54,029 bases of DNA, taken from an uncultured Collinsella sp. (lineage in GTDB: Bacteria > Actinomycetota > Coriobacteriia > Coriobacteriales > Coriobacteriaceae). Below are positions 8,772-16,057 of this stretch, piece after piece. The DNA lies in contig CAUAAZ010000012.1 of assembly GCA_958427145.1 (NCBI GenBank), positions 1-54,029 of the forward strand, in the 5' to 3' direction. Numbering within the stretch: position 1 is the first letter of the stretch; each line of letters opens with the position of its first letter. The notes under the pieces are model-generated. The model had not been told where the DNA came from, did not search any database, and worked only from the letters and a program-made list of their open reading frames with translations. The translations under genes and the position numbers were made by a program.

Positions 8772-9194
8772 ATGGACAATTTCTCTGTGCGCAGCGAGCG
8801 CAACTTCCACAACCTGGCAGCCAAGCCAAAACGAATGCATCTTCTGGACAAGCAGAACGGCTACGCCTCGGCCATGGTCAAGAGCAGCCTCTCCCACCAG
8901 ATGCGCTTCACGGTGCAAAAGCTCGAGAAAGAGTTCTGCGTTGCCGGCGACCCGCATGTGTTGCAGATCAAACTGTCCGGAGACGATTCGCGTGAGCCGT
9001 CTAGCTGGGAGCGGTTTGCCGATGGCGCGTGCGTTGCGGGCGGGTCGGGCATCTTTGCCCGCGAGTGCTTCTGCGAGGGCGCCGAGGTATTCCTGGATCT
9101 GTGCCGCGACGCCGTACGCGCGGCCGAGCTGCACCAGTGGAGTCAGAGGGAGTACGAGCTGTTGAGCGCCGCGCGTGGGGTTGCGGGGATGTAG
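8772..9194 (+). CDS. Hypothetical protein, 140 aa
   Basis: Not recognised. The start at 8772 is supported by AAAGGAG 7 bases upstream; the open frame extends further up but that part overlaps the repeats and hairpin. The protein is soluble, with a basic N-terminal third (NLAAKPKRMHLL) and an acidic, Cys- and Ala-containing C-terminal half (FARECFCEGAEVFLDL). There is no membrane segment, signal peptide or familiar motif. It is isolated: the preceding gene is 380 bases away and the next gene converges. A hairpin at 9204-9230 follows it. Confidence 0.65.
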   Translation: MDNFSVRSERNFHNLAAKPKRMHLLDKQNGYASAMVKSSLSHQMRFTVQKLEKEFCVAGDPHVLQIKLSGDDSREPSSWERFADGACVAGGSGIFARECFCEGAEVFLDLCRDAVRAAELHQWSQREYELLSAARGVAGM

Positions 9195-9203
9195 GCAGAC
9201 GCA

Positions 9204-9230
9204 GGCGGCGTGCAGCCGTTGCACGCCGCC
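9204..9230 (+). terminator. Hairpin after the 140-aa hypothetical gene
   Basis: GGCGGCGTGCA (9204-9214) and TGCACGCCGCC (9220-9230) form a perfect 11-bp stem with a 5-base loop just after the stop at 9194. It has no T-run, so it is only a candidate terminator. A second inverted repeat TGTCAAAAG/CTTTTGACA occupies 9246-9281. Confidence 0.45.
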
Positions 9231-9433
9231 GCTCAGGCCACGCGATGTCAAAAGACTGACACTTGTGTATGCCTTTTGACAGTCCGAAAGCGCTAGCGAA
9301 GTTCATTGATGCCGCGGCTAGATGCGCAGCAGTAAAGAGATGCTGAATACAAATCGCACCCATCTCCAATGGATCCAACACGTCAAAATAAGCACAGATA
9401 CCCGAGCGCTTATGCTACATGGAAGCACAGAGA

Positions 9434-9472
9434 GGCCCGCGTTCCGAACCACCACAGCTCGGAACGCGGGCC
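9434..9472. terminator. Perfect 14-bp hairpin at the end of the restriction locus
   Basis: GGCCCGCGTTCCGA and TCGGAACGCGGGCC pair perfectly across an 11-base loop, 7 bases past the stop of the minus-strand gene at 9480. It lies between converging genes and probably ends transcription of the restriction operon, although a clear T-run is missing. Confidence 0.55.
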
Positions 9473-9479
9473 CCAGCAA

Positions 9480-11129
9480 CTAATTCTTTTCGGATAATCC
9501 CAATCCAGTAATCTCCTGATAGCGCCGCTTCAACGTATACGCATCGGGAAGCCTAGAGATCCTCTGATGAATCAACTCATTAAAATCCGCCAGATTTCCG
9601 ATTACGACATCGATGCCGCCAGCAGCGTTGAGCAAATCGACGTACGTCATAAAGCGAAACTCGAACGGAATGCCCTCGATTTCCTTTGTGCATCCATCAT
9701 GAAAGTCAATCAGTCTCGAAACGTCATGGGCAACGTACGTGACTCTAACGGTCATGTCGTAGGGTTCGTTGCGCAACTTCGCCTCGTGCTCGTGGTAGCG
9801 CACAGTTTCATGCAGGGAGTTAATGTGCGCCTGAATGTACTCATCCCGCAGACCGCCACCGTGTGCCTCATAGGCCTCGATATGTGCACGATTTGAAAGG
9901 TCCAAGTATTCAACATCGCCATATTTGCGCCCCGAAGCGTTCGTCTCGTTCACGGAAGAGCCGAGACCCCTTGCGAACCAGCCCTCTTCCGGATGAATGC
10001 AGCGGGTAAGGAAATCTACCAGCCTCTGATCGAGAACGCCCTTGGTTAAACTGTTTGAGATCCCCACGCGCTTGACAAAAGCCTTGATGGAATCGACGCC
10101 GATCGGCTCCAAAGGCGTCTTCGTTTGACGAGAATCGGCAATGAGAATCAAATAACAACGAATAATGTGAGCAACGCGTCTTCTCGTCGTGTAGGGCAAC
10201 TCTGCCAGAATGCTAAAGACATCGGCAAGCAGAATCGAGCCGTTCCCAGTCTGCCGGGAGAGTTTCGTTTCGGCCCATGCTTCGTCAAGTGAATAGACGG
10301 ACTTGGCGTTGTTGAGGTATGGATTCTCCTGAGTGGGATGATACATGGAGTTCCAAAGCGCCTTTACATTGCTCGAACGGGGCGTGCATTCGTAAATCGC
10401 CCTGCCGGGGAATCTGTCAACCATCTCAAGCGTAAGCAACTCAAAGTAGAGCATAAACTGGTACGGCTCAAAAGGAATGAGGCCCAAGTCGATAACATCG
10501 TCGGCAAGCGTATCGCATCTCGAGAACGATCCGAGAAGGCCTCGGAAAGTTTCTCCAGCGACGTCAGGTTCGATATCACCAAACAGGGCGGCGACGTCTG
10601 AAACGTCAGTTTCATGTATTCCGGCTATCCTCTCAGAGCCGAAGGGCGGGTCAATACCGATAGAACTGATTACAGCATTGATGGCGTCGAAAGTTGCGGC
10701 AGGAACGTTAAGAATGCCTCTAATCCTATCGAGACCGAGGTGTTGCTCCACGACAAGGGTACGAATGAGCGGAGCACAGCCAATCAAAGCGATTGCATGA
10801 CTCCTTGCCATGAACTGCTTCTCCTCGAGTTTTTCTTCGAGCTTGAAGTAGCCGTTCGCGAGCTCTTCCATTCCATGGTCGACGCCAACCGCGGCGCTAA
10901 TGACGTCCTTCAATTCCTTTGAGGGACTATCGTAGTTCTCAAGCCAAAAGCTCCACATCTCGCCGAAGCGATCGGAGATCTCTTCGGCGGGAATCCTGGA
11001 TTCCTCAGGGCCGTTCTCGTAATAGTCCGCAACCTGAATCGCGGCGCTTTCCATCGAGTTCGGATCTATAGGCAGGGACGCCGCCAGAAGCGCTTCGCAT
11101 ATTTCAGAAATGTTTGCACTGCTACTCAT
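9480..11129 (-). CDS. Candidate type II restriction endonuclease (549 aa, family not recognised)
   Basis: I do not recognise the sequence family. The call rests on layout: its start overlaps the stop of a small XRE regulator by 8 bases, and a cytosine-5 methyltransferase is transcribed divergently, the classic plan of controller-regulated type II restriction-modification systems. The protein is soluble with no membrane helices. Possible PD-(D/E)XK-like pieces are AWAETKLSR near residue 290 and HEHEAKLRN near 465, and the GRKYGDVEYLDLSN segment near residue 420 stands out, but none is decisive. Base composition is clearly more AT-rich than the purine genes, which suggests acquisition. It could instead be another defence effector or an unrelated cargo gene. 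Confidence 0.6.
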   Translation of the reverse strand: MSSSANISEICEALLAASLPIDPNSMESAAIQVADYYENGPEESRIPAEEISDRFGEMWSFWLENYDSPSKELKDVISAAVGVDHGMEELANGYFKLEEKLEEKQFMARSHAIALIGCAPLIRTLVVEQHLGLDRIRGILNVPAATFDAINAVISSIGIDPPFGSERIAGIHETDVSDVAALFGDIEPDVAGETFRGLLGSFSRCDTLADDVIDLGLIPFEPYQFMLYFELLTLEMVDRFPGRAIYECTPRSSNVKALWNSMYHPTQENPYLNNAKSVYSLDEAWAETKLSRQTGNGSILLADVFSILAELPYTTRRRVAHIIRCYLILIADSRQTKTPLEPIGVDSIKAFVKRVGISNSLTKGVLDQRLVDFLTRCIHPEEGWFARGLGSSVNETNASGRKYGDVEYLDLSNRAHIEAYEAHGGGLRDEYIQAHINSLHETVRYHEHEAKLRNEPYDMTVRVTYVAHDVSRLIDFHDGCTKEIEGIPFEFRFMTYVDLLNAAGGIDVVIGNLADFNELIHQRISRLPDAYTLKRRYQEITGLGLSEKN

Positions 11130-11385
11130 TTACACGCTCCCATAAAGGTTGAGGCTCATAAGCGATAAGGCCATCAAGATCGTCGCTTACCGCACTGAAG
11201 GTTAATCCGCAGGCACAAAGCACTTGAGAAAGCTCAGAGACAGTTATGCGCTTGGAGCCGCTTTCCAGTTTCGAAATCGACGCTTGCTGGCATCCCGTTG
11301 CCTCAGCGAGCGCCGCCTGTGACATCCCGGAGCGTCTCCGCCATTTAGCGATAAGTCTCCCGAGAGAAAGATTGAAGTCTTCCAT
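11122..11385 (-). CDS. Small XRE-family helix-turn-helix regulator (controller-type)
   Basis: An 87-aa protein made almost entirely of one XRE/Cro helix-turn-helix: LIAKWRRRSGMSQAALAEATGCQQASISKLESGSK covers residues about 9-43, with the recognition helix at QQASISKLE. Start at 11385 is chosen for the GGAAGGGGG stretch upstream; the 15 extra residues of the longer frame run into the operator region. It overlaps the candidate endonuclease gene by 8 bases and faces the methyltransferase gene. By analogy with C proteins of restriction-modification systems, it probably binds the palindromes at 11421-11462 and sets the timing of nuclease expression. Confidence 0.85.
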   Translation of the reverse strand: MEDFNLSLGRLIAKWRRRSGMSQAALAEATGCQQASISKLESGSKRITVSELSQVLCACGLTFSAVSDDLDGLIAYEPQPLWERVNE

Positions 11386-11420
11386 AAACGCCCCCTTCCG
11401 GCAGCAACCCATGCTTGTAT

Positions 11421-11462
11421 ATGATATCATCTCATGAGCTCATTCCATATTGGAATGAGCTC
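11421..11462. promoter_or_regulatory. Palindromic operator region between controller and methyltransferase genes
   Basis: A perfect 27-base palindrome (two 12-base arms, GAGCTCATTCCA and TGGAATGAGCTC, around TAT) lies at 11436-11462, 24 bases before the methyltransferase ATG. Immediately left are a second perfect palindrome ATGATATCAT (11421-11430) and CTCATGAG (11431-11438). This is the natural binding region for the XRE controller and overlaps the divergent promoters. Confidence 0.7.
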
Positions 11463-11485
11463 TACTATTCAGGAGGATTGCTTTA

Positions 11486-12577
11486 ATGAAGCGTTTCGTC
11501 AGCCTTTATTCGGGAGCGGGCGGTCTCGACCTCGGCTTCATCGCCGCCGGGTTCACCCCCGTATTTGCGAACGATATCAACCCGGACGCCATGAAAACCT
11601 ACGCTGCCGCGATGGACGCGATCTCGAAGAAGACCGGCAAAACACTGAGCCACAGGATAGTCACGGGAGATATTAGGGAAGTTGAGGAACTGCCCGGAAG
11701 GGGTTCGGCGGAGCTAGTCATTGGAGGACCGCCCTGTCAGGGCTTCTCGGTCGCGGGGAAGATGGACCCGAACGACCCCCGCTCGCGTCACGTCTTCGAC
11801 TTCCTCGGCATGGTCGAGAGGGTCCAGCCCCAAGCGTTCGTGATGGAGAACGTCAAGGCACTCGCCAAGAACAAACGCTGGGCTGGAACTATTGCCGACA
11901 TCCGCAAGAAGGCGGAAGAGATTGGCTACAAAACCAACCTTGAGGTGCTGAACAGTGCCAATTACGGCGTCCCGCAGACCAGAGAGCGCATGTTCCTTGT
12001 CGGGATCAAGGACCCCTGCATCGAGTACAACTACCCGCAGCCGACAGTCAAGGAATGGGTGGGTGTGGCCGACGCCCTGCGCGGGCTGCCTCCTCTCGGC
12101 GAGCCGGGCAATGATCAGACTTGCAAGGCGAAGGTAACTACGGCAAAAAGCCCCGTGCTCCGCCCGTCGCCGTTTGCAGGCATGCTGTTCAACGGCCAAG
12201 GCCGCCCGATGGACATGGACAAGCCCGCGCCGACGCTTCCCGCCTCAATGGGCGGGAACAGAACGCCGATTGTCGATCAAGAGACGCTCGAAACCGGAGC
12301 GACCCAATGGGTCGAGAAATACCACGAAGAGCTTCAGAAAGGCGGGAAAGTAGCCGATAGCGTTCCTCCTCGCCTTCGCCGCATCTCGGTCCAGGAAGCC
12401 GCCACCATACAGACCTTCCCGAGGGATATGCCTTGGTATGGTTCGCAATGCTCCCGCTATCGGCAAATTGGAAACGCCGTTCCTCCCAAGATGGCCTTTG
12501 CGGTTGCGCAATCTGTCGCAGAAGCCCTTGGCATGGATATAGACGCAAACCCCTCTCTGCTTGACGAGCTAGGTTAG
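11486..12577 (+). CDS. DNA (cytosine-5-)-methyltransferase
   Basis: A 363-aa C5 methyltransferase with conserved motifs in standard order: motif I SLYSGAGGLDLGF (6-18) for AdoMet, motif IV GGPPCQGFS with catalytic Cys84, motif VI MENV with Glu121, motif VIII QTRERMF near 169, then a target recognition region (about 200-275) and motifs IX/X (RLRRISVQEAATIQTFP and GNAVPPKMA). It appears complete. AGGAGG lies 9 bases before the ATG. It is divergent from the controller/nuclease pair and would protect host DNA from that nuclease. The recognition sequence cannot be read from the protein. Confidence 0.95.
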   Translation: MKRFVSLYSGAGGLDLGFIAAGFTPVFANDINPDAMKTYAAAMDAISKKTGKTLSHRIVTGDIREVEELPGRGSAELVIGGPPCQGFSVAGKMDPNDPRSRHVFDFLGMVERVQPQAFVMENVKALAKNKRWAGTIADIRKKAEEIGYKTNLEVLNSANYGVPQTRERMFLVGIKDPCIEYNYPQPTVKEWVGVADALRGLPPLGEPGNDQTCKAKVTTAKSPVLRPSPFAGMLFNGQGRPMDMDKPAPTLPASMGGNRTPIVDQETLETGATQWVEKYHEELQKGGKVADSVPPRLRRISVQEAATIQTFPRDMPWYGSQCSRYRQIGNAVPPKMAFAVAQSVAEALGMDIDANPSLLDELG

Positions 12578-12599
12578 ACAATAAGGGCCCGCAATGTGG

Positions 12600-12794
12600 C
12601 TACCGCCCCAAAACTTTGCCGAGGGTTTCATCCAAGCTCTCCCGCTCGAGGTCTGCAAGGTCCAGTCGATAACTCAAATCGCGAATGCGATCCGGAACGT
12701 CCTTGAGAAAGTTGTTAGTCCTGGCAGAATAGCATCGTATATCACGAACAAGATAAGCAGTTTTTAGCCCCTTTTCATCTGCCCTGAGAAGCTG
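12600..12794 (-). pseudogene. C-terminal remnant of an unidentified gene
   Basis: The minus strand stays open for 64 codons and ends in a stop at 12600-12602. Its translation looks like a real, charged protein tail (RIRDLSYRLDLADLERES near the middle) but begins directly after an in-frame TAG at 12795-12797, with no start codon or ribosome site. I read it as the last part of a gene truncated next to the methyltransferase. The family is not identifiable from this length. Confidence 0.4.
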
Positions 12795-13133
12795 CTACAG
12801 GTTTATGAAGCCGGTCGTTCAACAACATGTCCCGCAAAAGAGCATACGGCCTTTAATTTGCATCAGATTCTAAACGTCACGCATGAGAAATCAGCGAGGC
12901 CCCAAGTTAAAGCGAGAGCCGAACTCACTCACGGCACGCTACAGCCGTGAACCCTCCAAGCCAGCCAGCCGTTCAGATGTTCCAAATGATATACAGCTTG
13001 AAACCTGGCGACTTGAATCGAAGGTCATTCCTGGGACTATCGGTAGGCAGCCTATCTGCATGCGTTGATCTATCAAATTGGCCTTGATGCCAAGGTATAT
13101 CCAACACTCGACCACCGTTCTCAGCACATCTCC
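12795..13133. other. Non-coding stretch with one copy of a dispersed hairpin element
   Basis: No gene is convincing. At about 12980-13040 it contains a sequence clearly related to 15749-15810 (both share GACTTGAATC followed by AGGTCAT), each able to fold imperfectly. A small hairpin TCACGGC/GCCGTGA lies near 12928-12950. Confidence 0.4.
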
Positions 13134-13487
13134 TTACCTCCCCTCCAACTTCAGCTGCAGCAGCAGATCACTCAGCTCAGGGCACTTGCTGGAAAGGCGT
13201 GTTTGAACGCACTCGCCCATCCCCCATCGCTGGCGGATCTCCTGGGCGTGCGGACTCACGTGATAGTCCCCGTTCATCACTTGTTTGAGTAGTTTGGCGG
13301 TCACGCGGGCATCGGCTAGGGCACTGTGGGCGTGGCACGTCGACTCGTCGAACTCGATGTCAAACCACGTTGCCGCGTCACCCAAAGAAACGCACCCGTG
13401 GCTGCCCACGTCCATGATCGAGGTGTAAAACGCCCGCAGGTCGGCCCAGTCCGTAGGAAAGCCAGCAAGGCTGACGTGCTTCGTCCA
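13134..13487 (-). pseudogene. Truncated second copy of the DEDDh exonuclease gene (C-terminal 117 codons)
   Basis: Translation of 13487-13134 matches the C-terminal half of the exonuclease at 14864-15598 at roughly 84% identity by my manual comparison, including the HSALADARVTAKLLKQ motif and the final SSKCPELSDLLL segment. Upstream of codon 13487 is an in-frame TAG (13488-13490) and homology to the intact copy ends there. The first catalytic block (DFEF) is absent, so the product could not be active. The identity is below 100%, so the duplication is old or the copies came from different lineages. Together with the intact copy it brackets the 411-aa gene. Confidence 0.8.
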
Positions 13488-13585
13488 CTAATCGTCCTCG
13501 AACCGCCACTAGTCCGTCCCGTCCCAGCAGGCCGCTCAACGGTGAGATAATGCCCACGACTATCAACGTAAGCAAGGAGCACGCT

Positions 13586-14821
13586 ATGGCAGACAACGAG
13601 ACCAAACCCTCGGCGGATGACGGCCGAGAGGAACTCGTGGCAAAACAACTCGCATCCACCAAAATCCACCTCGCGCTCACTCAGGAGCGGGCGGACGTCT
13701 CCGGCGCCATCAAGCTCCCGCTCGAACGAGTCCCCCAGCTCGGCATAGCGCTCGCCTCACTTCCCTCGACATTCCGCACCGTCACCAATACGGTGAGTGT
13801 GCCTATGCTGCTCCGGCCAACCGACAAGTTTGGCAATCCGCTTGACCCATCGATACTTCAATCGTTCAAGGACGGCAGCGGCCTCATGGGGTCCTACCGC
13901 GATGCGGCCAAGGGTTTCGGGCAGGCGCGCCTCCACGTAGTCGAGGGCGACATCGCCACAAGCGTCACGCAGGTGCCTTACGATCCAACGTCGTTGTTCA
14001 TGGCAGCCGCAATCGCGCAGATAAACCAAAAGCTCGACTCCATCCAGGAGTCCGTCGACGAAATGTTCGAGTACATGCGTCAGCGCGACAAGGCCAACAT
14101 GCGTGGCGATCTCAAGACGCTCGCAGATATCCTCAACGGTTACAGCTTCAACTGCGGCGACGCCACCTACATGGCCAACGCCCATATGAAGGTGCTCGAC
14201 ATCGAGCACGCGTCCACGCGTGACATGGAACTCTTCCGCTCGCAGGCGCAGGCGGACCTGAAAAAGAAAGGGTTCATCGAGGTGCGAGACGACGTGAAAA
14301 GGCGTCTCGACCAGGTTCTCGACTATCTCAAGGACTACCAGCTCGCCACCTATATCCACGCGTTCTCGCTGTTCCTCGAGCCCATGCTCACCCAGAACTT
14401 CGAGCCCGCAAAGCTCGCAGACACTGCCGCAAAAATCGAAGCGGACTCGCTTGCGTACCGCGAGCTCTACACCGAGTGTTACGACGCACTCGAGGCAAGC
14501 GCTGCCGACACTATCGACGTGGCACTTCTGGGCGGCATCGCGTCCGCTGGCAAGATGCTCGGTCGCGTCATCGCGGCGACGCCCATCGGCGAGTTCACGC
14601 CCATAGACGAGGCGCTTGAGGGTGCAGGAGAGGACATCGGCAGGTTCAACGACGAGCAATCCGAGAAACTCATCGAGAAGCTCCACCAGGCAAAGACGCC
14701 CGACGTCGCGCCGTTCAGGCAGAGCATAATGGAGATCGACACCCTCTACAACCGCCCCACGCAAATCGCCGTGGACGCCGAGAACGTCTACATCCTGCCT
14801 GCCGAGCAGCAGGAAGAGTAG
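13586..14821 (+). CDS. Hypothetical mostly helical protein, 411 aa, cargo between exonuclease copies
   Basis: Not recognised. The ATG at 13586 follows AAGGAG. Residues about 130-165 form a likely helix or coiled coil (AAIAQINQKLDSIQESVDEMFEYMRQR), most of the rest reads as amphipathic helix rich in Asp, Glu, Lys and Ala, and a modestly hydrophobic, Gly/Ala-rich stretch (VALLGGIASAGKMLGRVIAA) lies near 315-335. There is no signal peptide and no clear catalytic motif. It is transcribed opposite to the flanking exonuclease copies and inserted exactly between them, which makes it look like cargo of a small insertion. A helical membrane-interacting effector is one possibility, but that is speculation. 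Confidence 0.75.
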   Translation: MADNETKPSADDGREELVAKQLASTKIHLALTQERADVSGAIKLPLERVPQLGIALASLPSTFRTVTNTVSVPMLLRPTDKFGNPLDPSILQSFKDGSGLMGSYRDAAKGFGQARLHVVEGDIATSVTQVPYDPTSLFMAAAIAQINQKLDSIQESVDEMFEYMRQRDKANMRGDLKTLADILNGYSFNCGDATYMANAHMKVLDIEHASTRDMELFRSQAQADLKKKGFIEVRDDVKRRLDQVLDYLKDYQLATYIHAFSLFLEPMLTQNFEPAKLADTAAKIEADSLAYRELYTECYDALEASAADTIDVALLGGIASAGKMLGRVIAATPIGEFTPIDEALEGAGEDIGRFNDEQSEKLIEKLHQAKTPDVAPFRQSIMEIDTLYNRPTQIAVDAENVYILPAEQQEE

Positions 14822-14863
14822 CGATACACGACAGGCACGCGCCACGCAGACAGCTAACGCCCC

Positions 14864-15598
14864 CTATCTCCCCTCCGCCTTCAGCTTCAGCAGCAGATCG
14901 CTCAGCTCGGGGCACTTGCTGGAAAGGCGTGTCTGGGCTCGCTCGCCCATCCCCCACCGTTGGCGGACTTCCTGGGCGCGCGGGCTCACACGGTAGTCCC
15001 CATCCATCATCTGCTTGAGCAACTTGGCGGTCACGCGCGCATCGGCTAAGGCGCTGTGGGCGTGACCCGTCGACTCGTCGAACTCGATGCCAAACCACGT
15101 TGCCGCGTCACTCAAAGAGATGCACCCGTGGCTGCCCACGTCCATGATCGAAGTGTAAAACGCCTGCAGGTCGGCCCAGTCCGTAGGAAATGCGGAAAGG
15201 TCCATGTGCTTTGCCTGGCACTCGGTCATAAGCTGTCGATGATCCGCCCCGCTCCAGCAAACTATCTGGGCGGAGTAGCGACCGATCCAATCGCTGAGCC
15301 TTTTCATCACCACGTAGAGAGGATCAGCCATGGCGGTATCCACGGCCGATATCCCCGTGAGCTCGCGGACGGGATACGCAACGCCTTCGGCATATTCCGT
15401 CTGCACAAACTGCGAGAACTCGCCCATCACGTTGCCGTGGTAATCGAGCTTAACAGCGCCGACCTCGATAATCTCGTTGCGCAGTCCGCGGCGCTGGCGC
15501 TGCTTTGGCACCGGCGCAAACTCAAAATCCAGCACAATTTGGTGCGCAAAGTTCGTCGTATCGATAGCCGAGATACCCGGCATCTTTTCAGCTGACAC
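14864..15598 (-). CDS. DEDDh 3'-5' exonuclease (DnaQ/RNase T-like)
   Basis: A 244-aa exonuclease domain protein. ExoI is the IVLDFEFAP segment (Asp24, Glu26), the middle region carries ELTGIS and SDWIG typical of the epsilon/ERI-type fold, and ExoIII is HAHSALADARVTAKLL near residue 185, with the His and Asp of the DEDDh type. The start is read as GTG at 15598 with GAAAGG about 9 bases upstream; an ATG five codons inside is the alternative. A C-terminal tail of about 40 residues follows the domain. It may process DNA or RNA ends; a single-domain protein like this is not the replicative proofreading subunit by itself. A truncated copy lies at 13134-13487. Confidence 0.85.
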   Translation of the reverse strand: MSAEKMPGISAIDTTNFAHQIVLDFEFAPVPKQRQRRGLRNEIIEVGAVKLDYHGNVMGEFSQFVQTEYAEGVAYPVRELTGISAVDTAMADPLYVVMKRLSDWIGRYSAQIVCWSGADHRQLMTECQAKHMDLSAFPTDWADLQAFYTSIMDVGSHGCISLSDAATWFGIEFDESTGHAHSALADARVTAKLLKQMMDGDYRVSPRAQEVRQRWGMGERAQTRLSSKCPELSDLLLKLKAEGR

Positions 15599-16057
15599 GG
15601 TTGGGGCCTTTCTCCGTCAAATGCCGCTTGCTACATAGGCGACTACATTGCCGTAAGGATAGGCGCCCGTGCGGACATGAAAGCGGGACGCAATGCCGCG
15701 CGCGCGAGGCACACGCCATACAGTCGACCCCAAGAGCGCCGCCCACTCTATTCAAATGGATGAAAAAGATTGAGGCCCGGTGACTTGAATCAGAGGTCAT
15801 CCCGGGCCCATCAGAGCTCGCAGAGCTCTTGGTTGCTTTGGTCTCGCTCTTCACGGCGCTTATCGAACTTTCCGAGGCACTCAAGCAGCATTCGAAGCAT
15901 AACAAGTCGCTGCCATTAAGGCACTGACCTCTTGACCAAGCAACGGCGCTGCCCAGCTCTTCACCACTTGGGCTGCCGTCAACTTTATTCTATCCGCGAG
16001 CATCTGGTTTACCAAATGGATTTTCGGTAAAGGAAGCACGGCACGCCCGCAAAACCA
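15599..16057. other. 459-base non-coding stretch with a dispersed hairpin element
   Basis: No gene is convincing on either strand. At 15774-15808 GGCCCGGTGAC pairs with GTCATCCCGGGCC (one bulge). This hairpin and its left flank resemble the sequence at 12980-13040, so it belongs to a small repeat family. The rest is probably degraded DNA between accessory genes. Confidence 0.4.

Noticed and set aside
15588..15905. 105-aa minus-strand frame upstream of the exonuclease gene
   Set aside because: Ser/Cys-rich, no ribosome site, overlaps the exonuclease start and contains the dispersed hairpin repeat.
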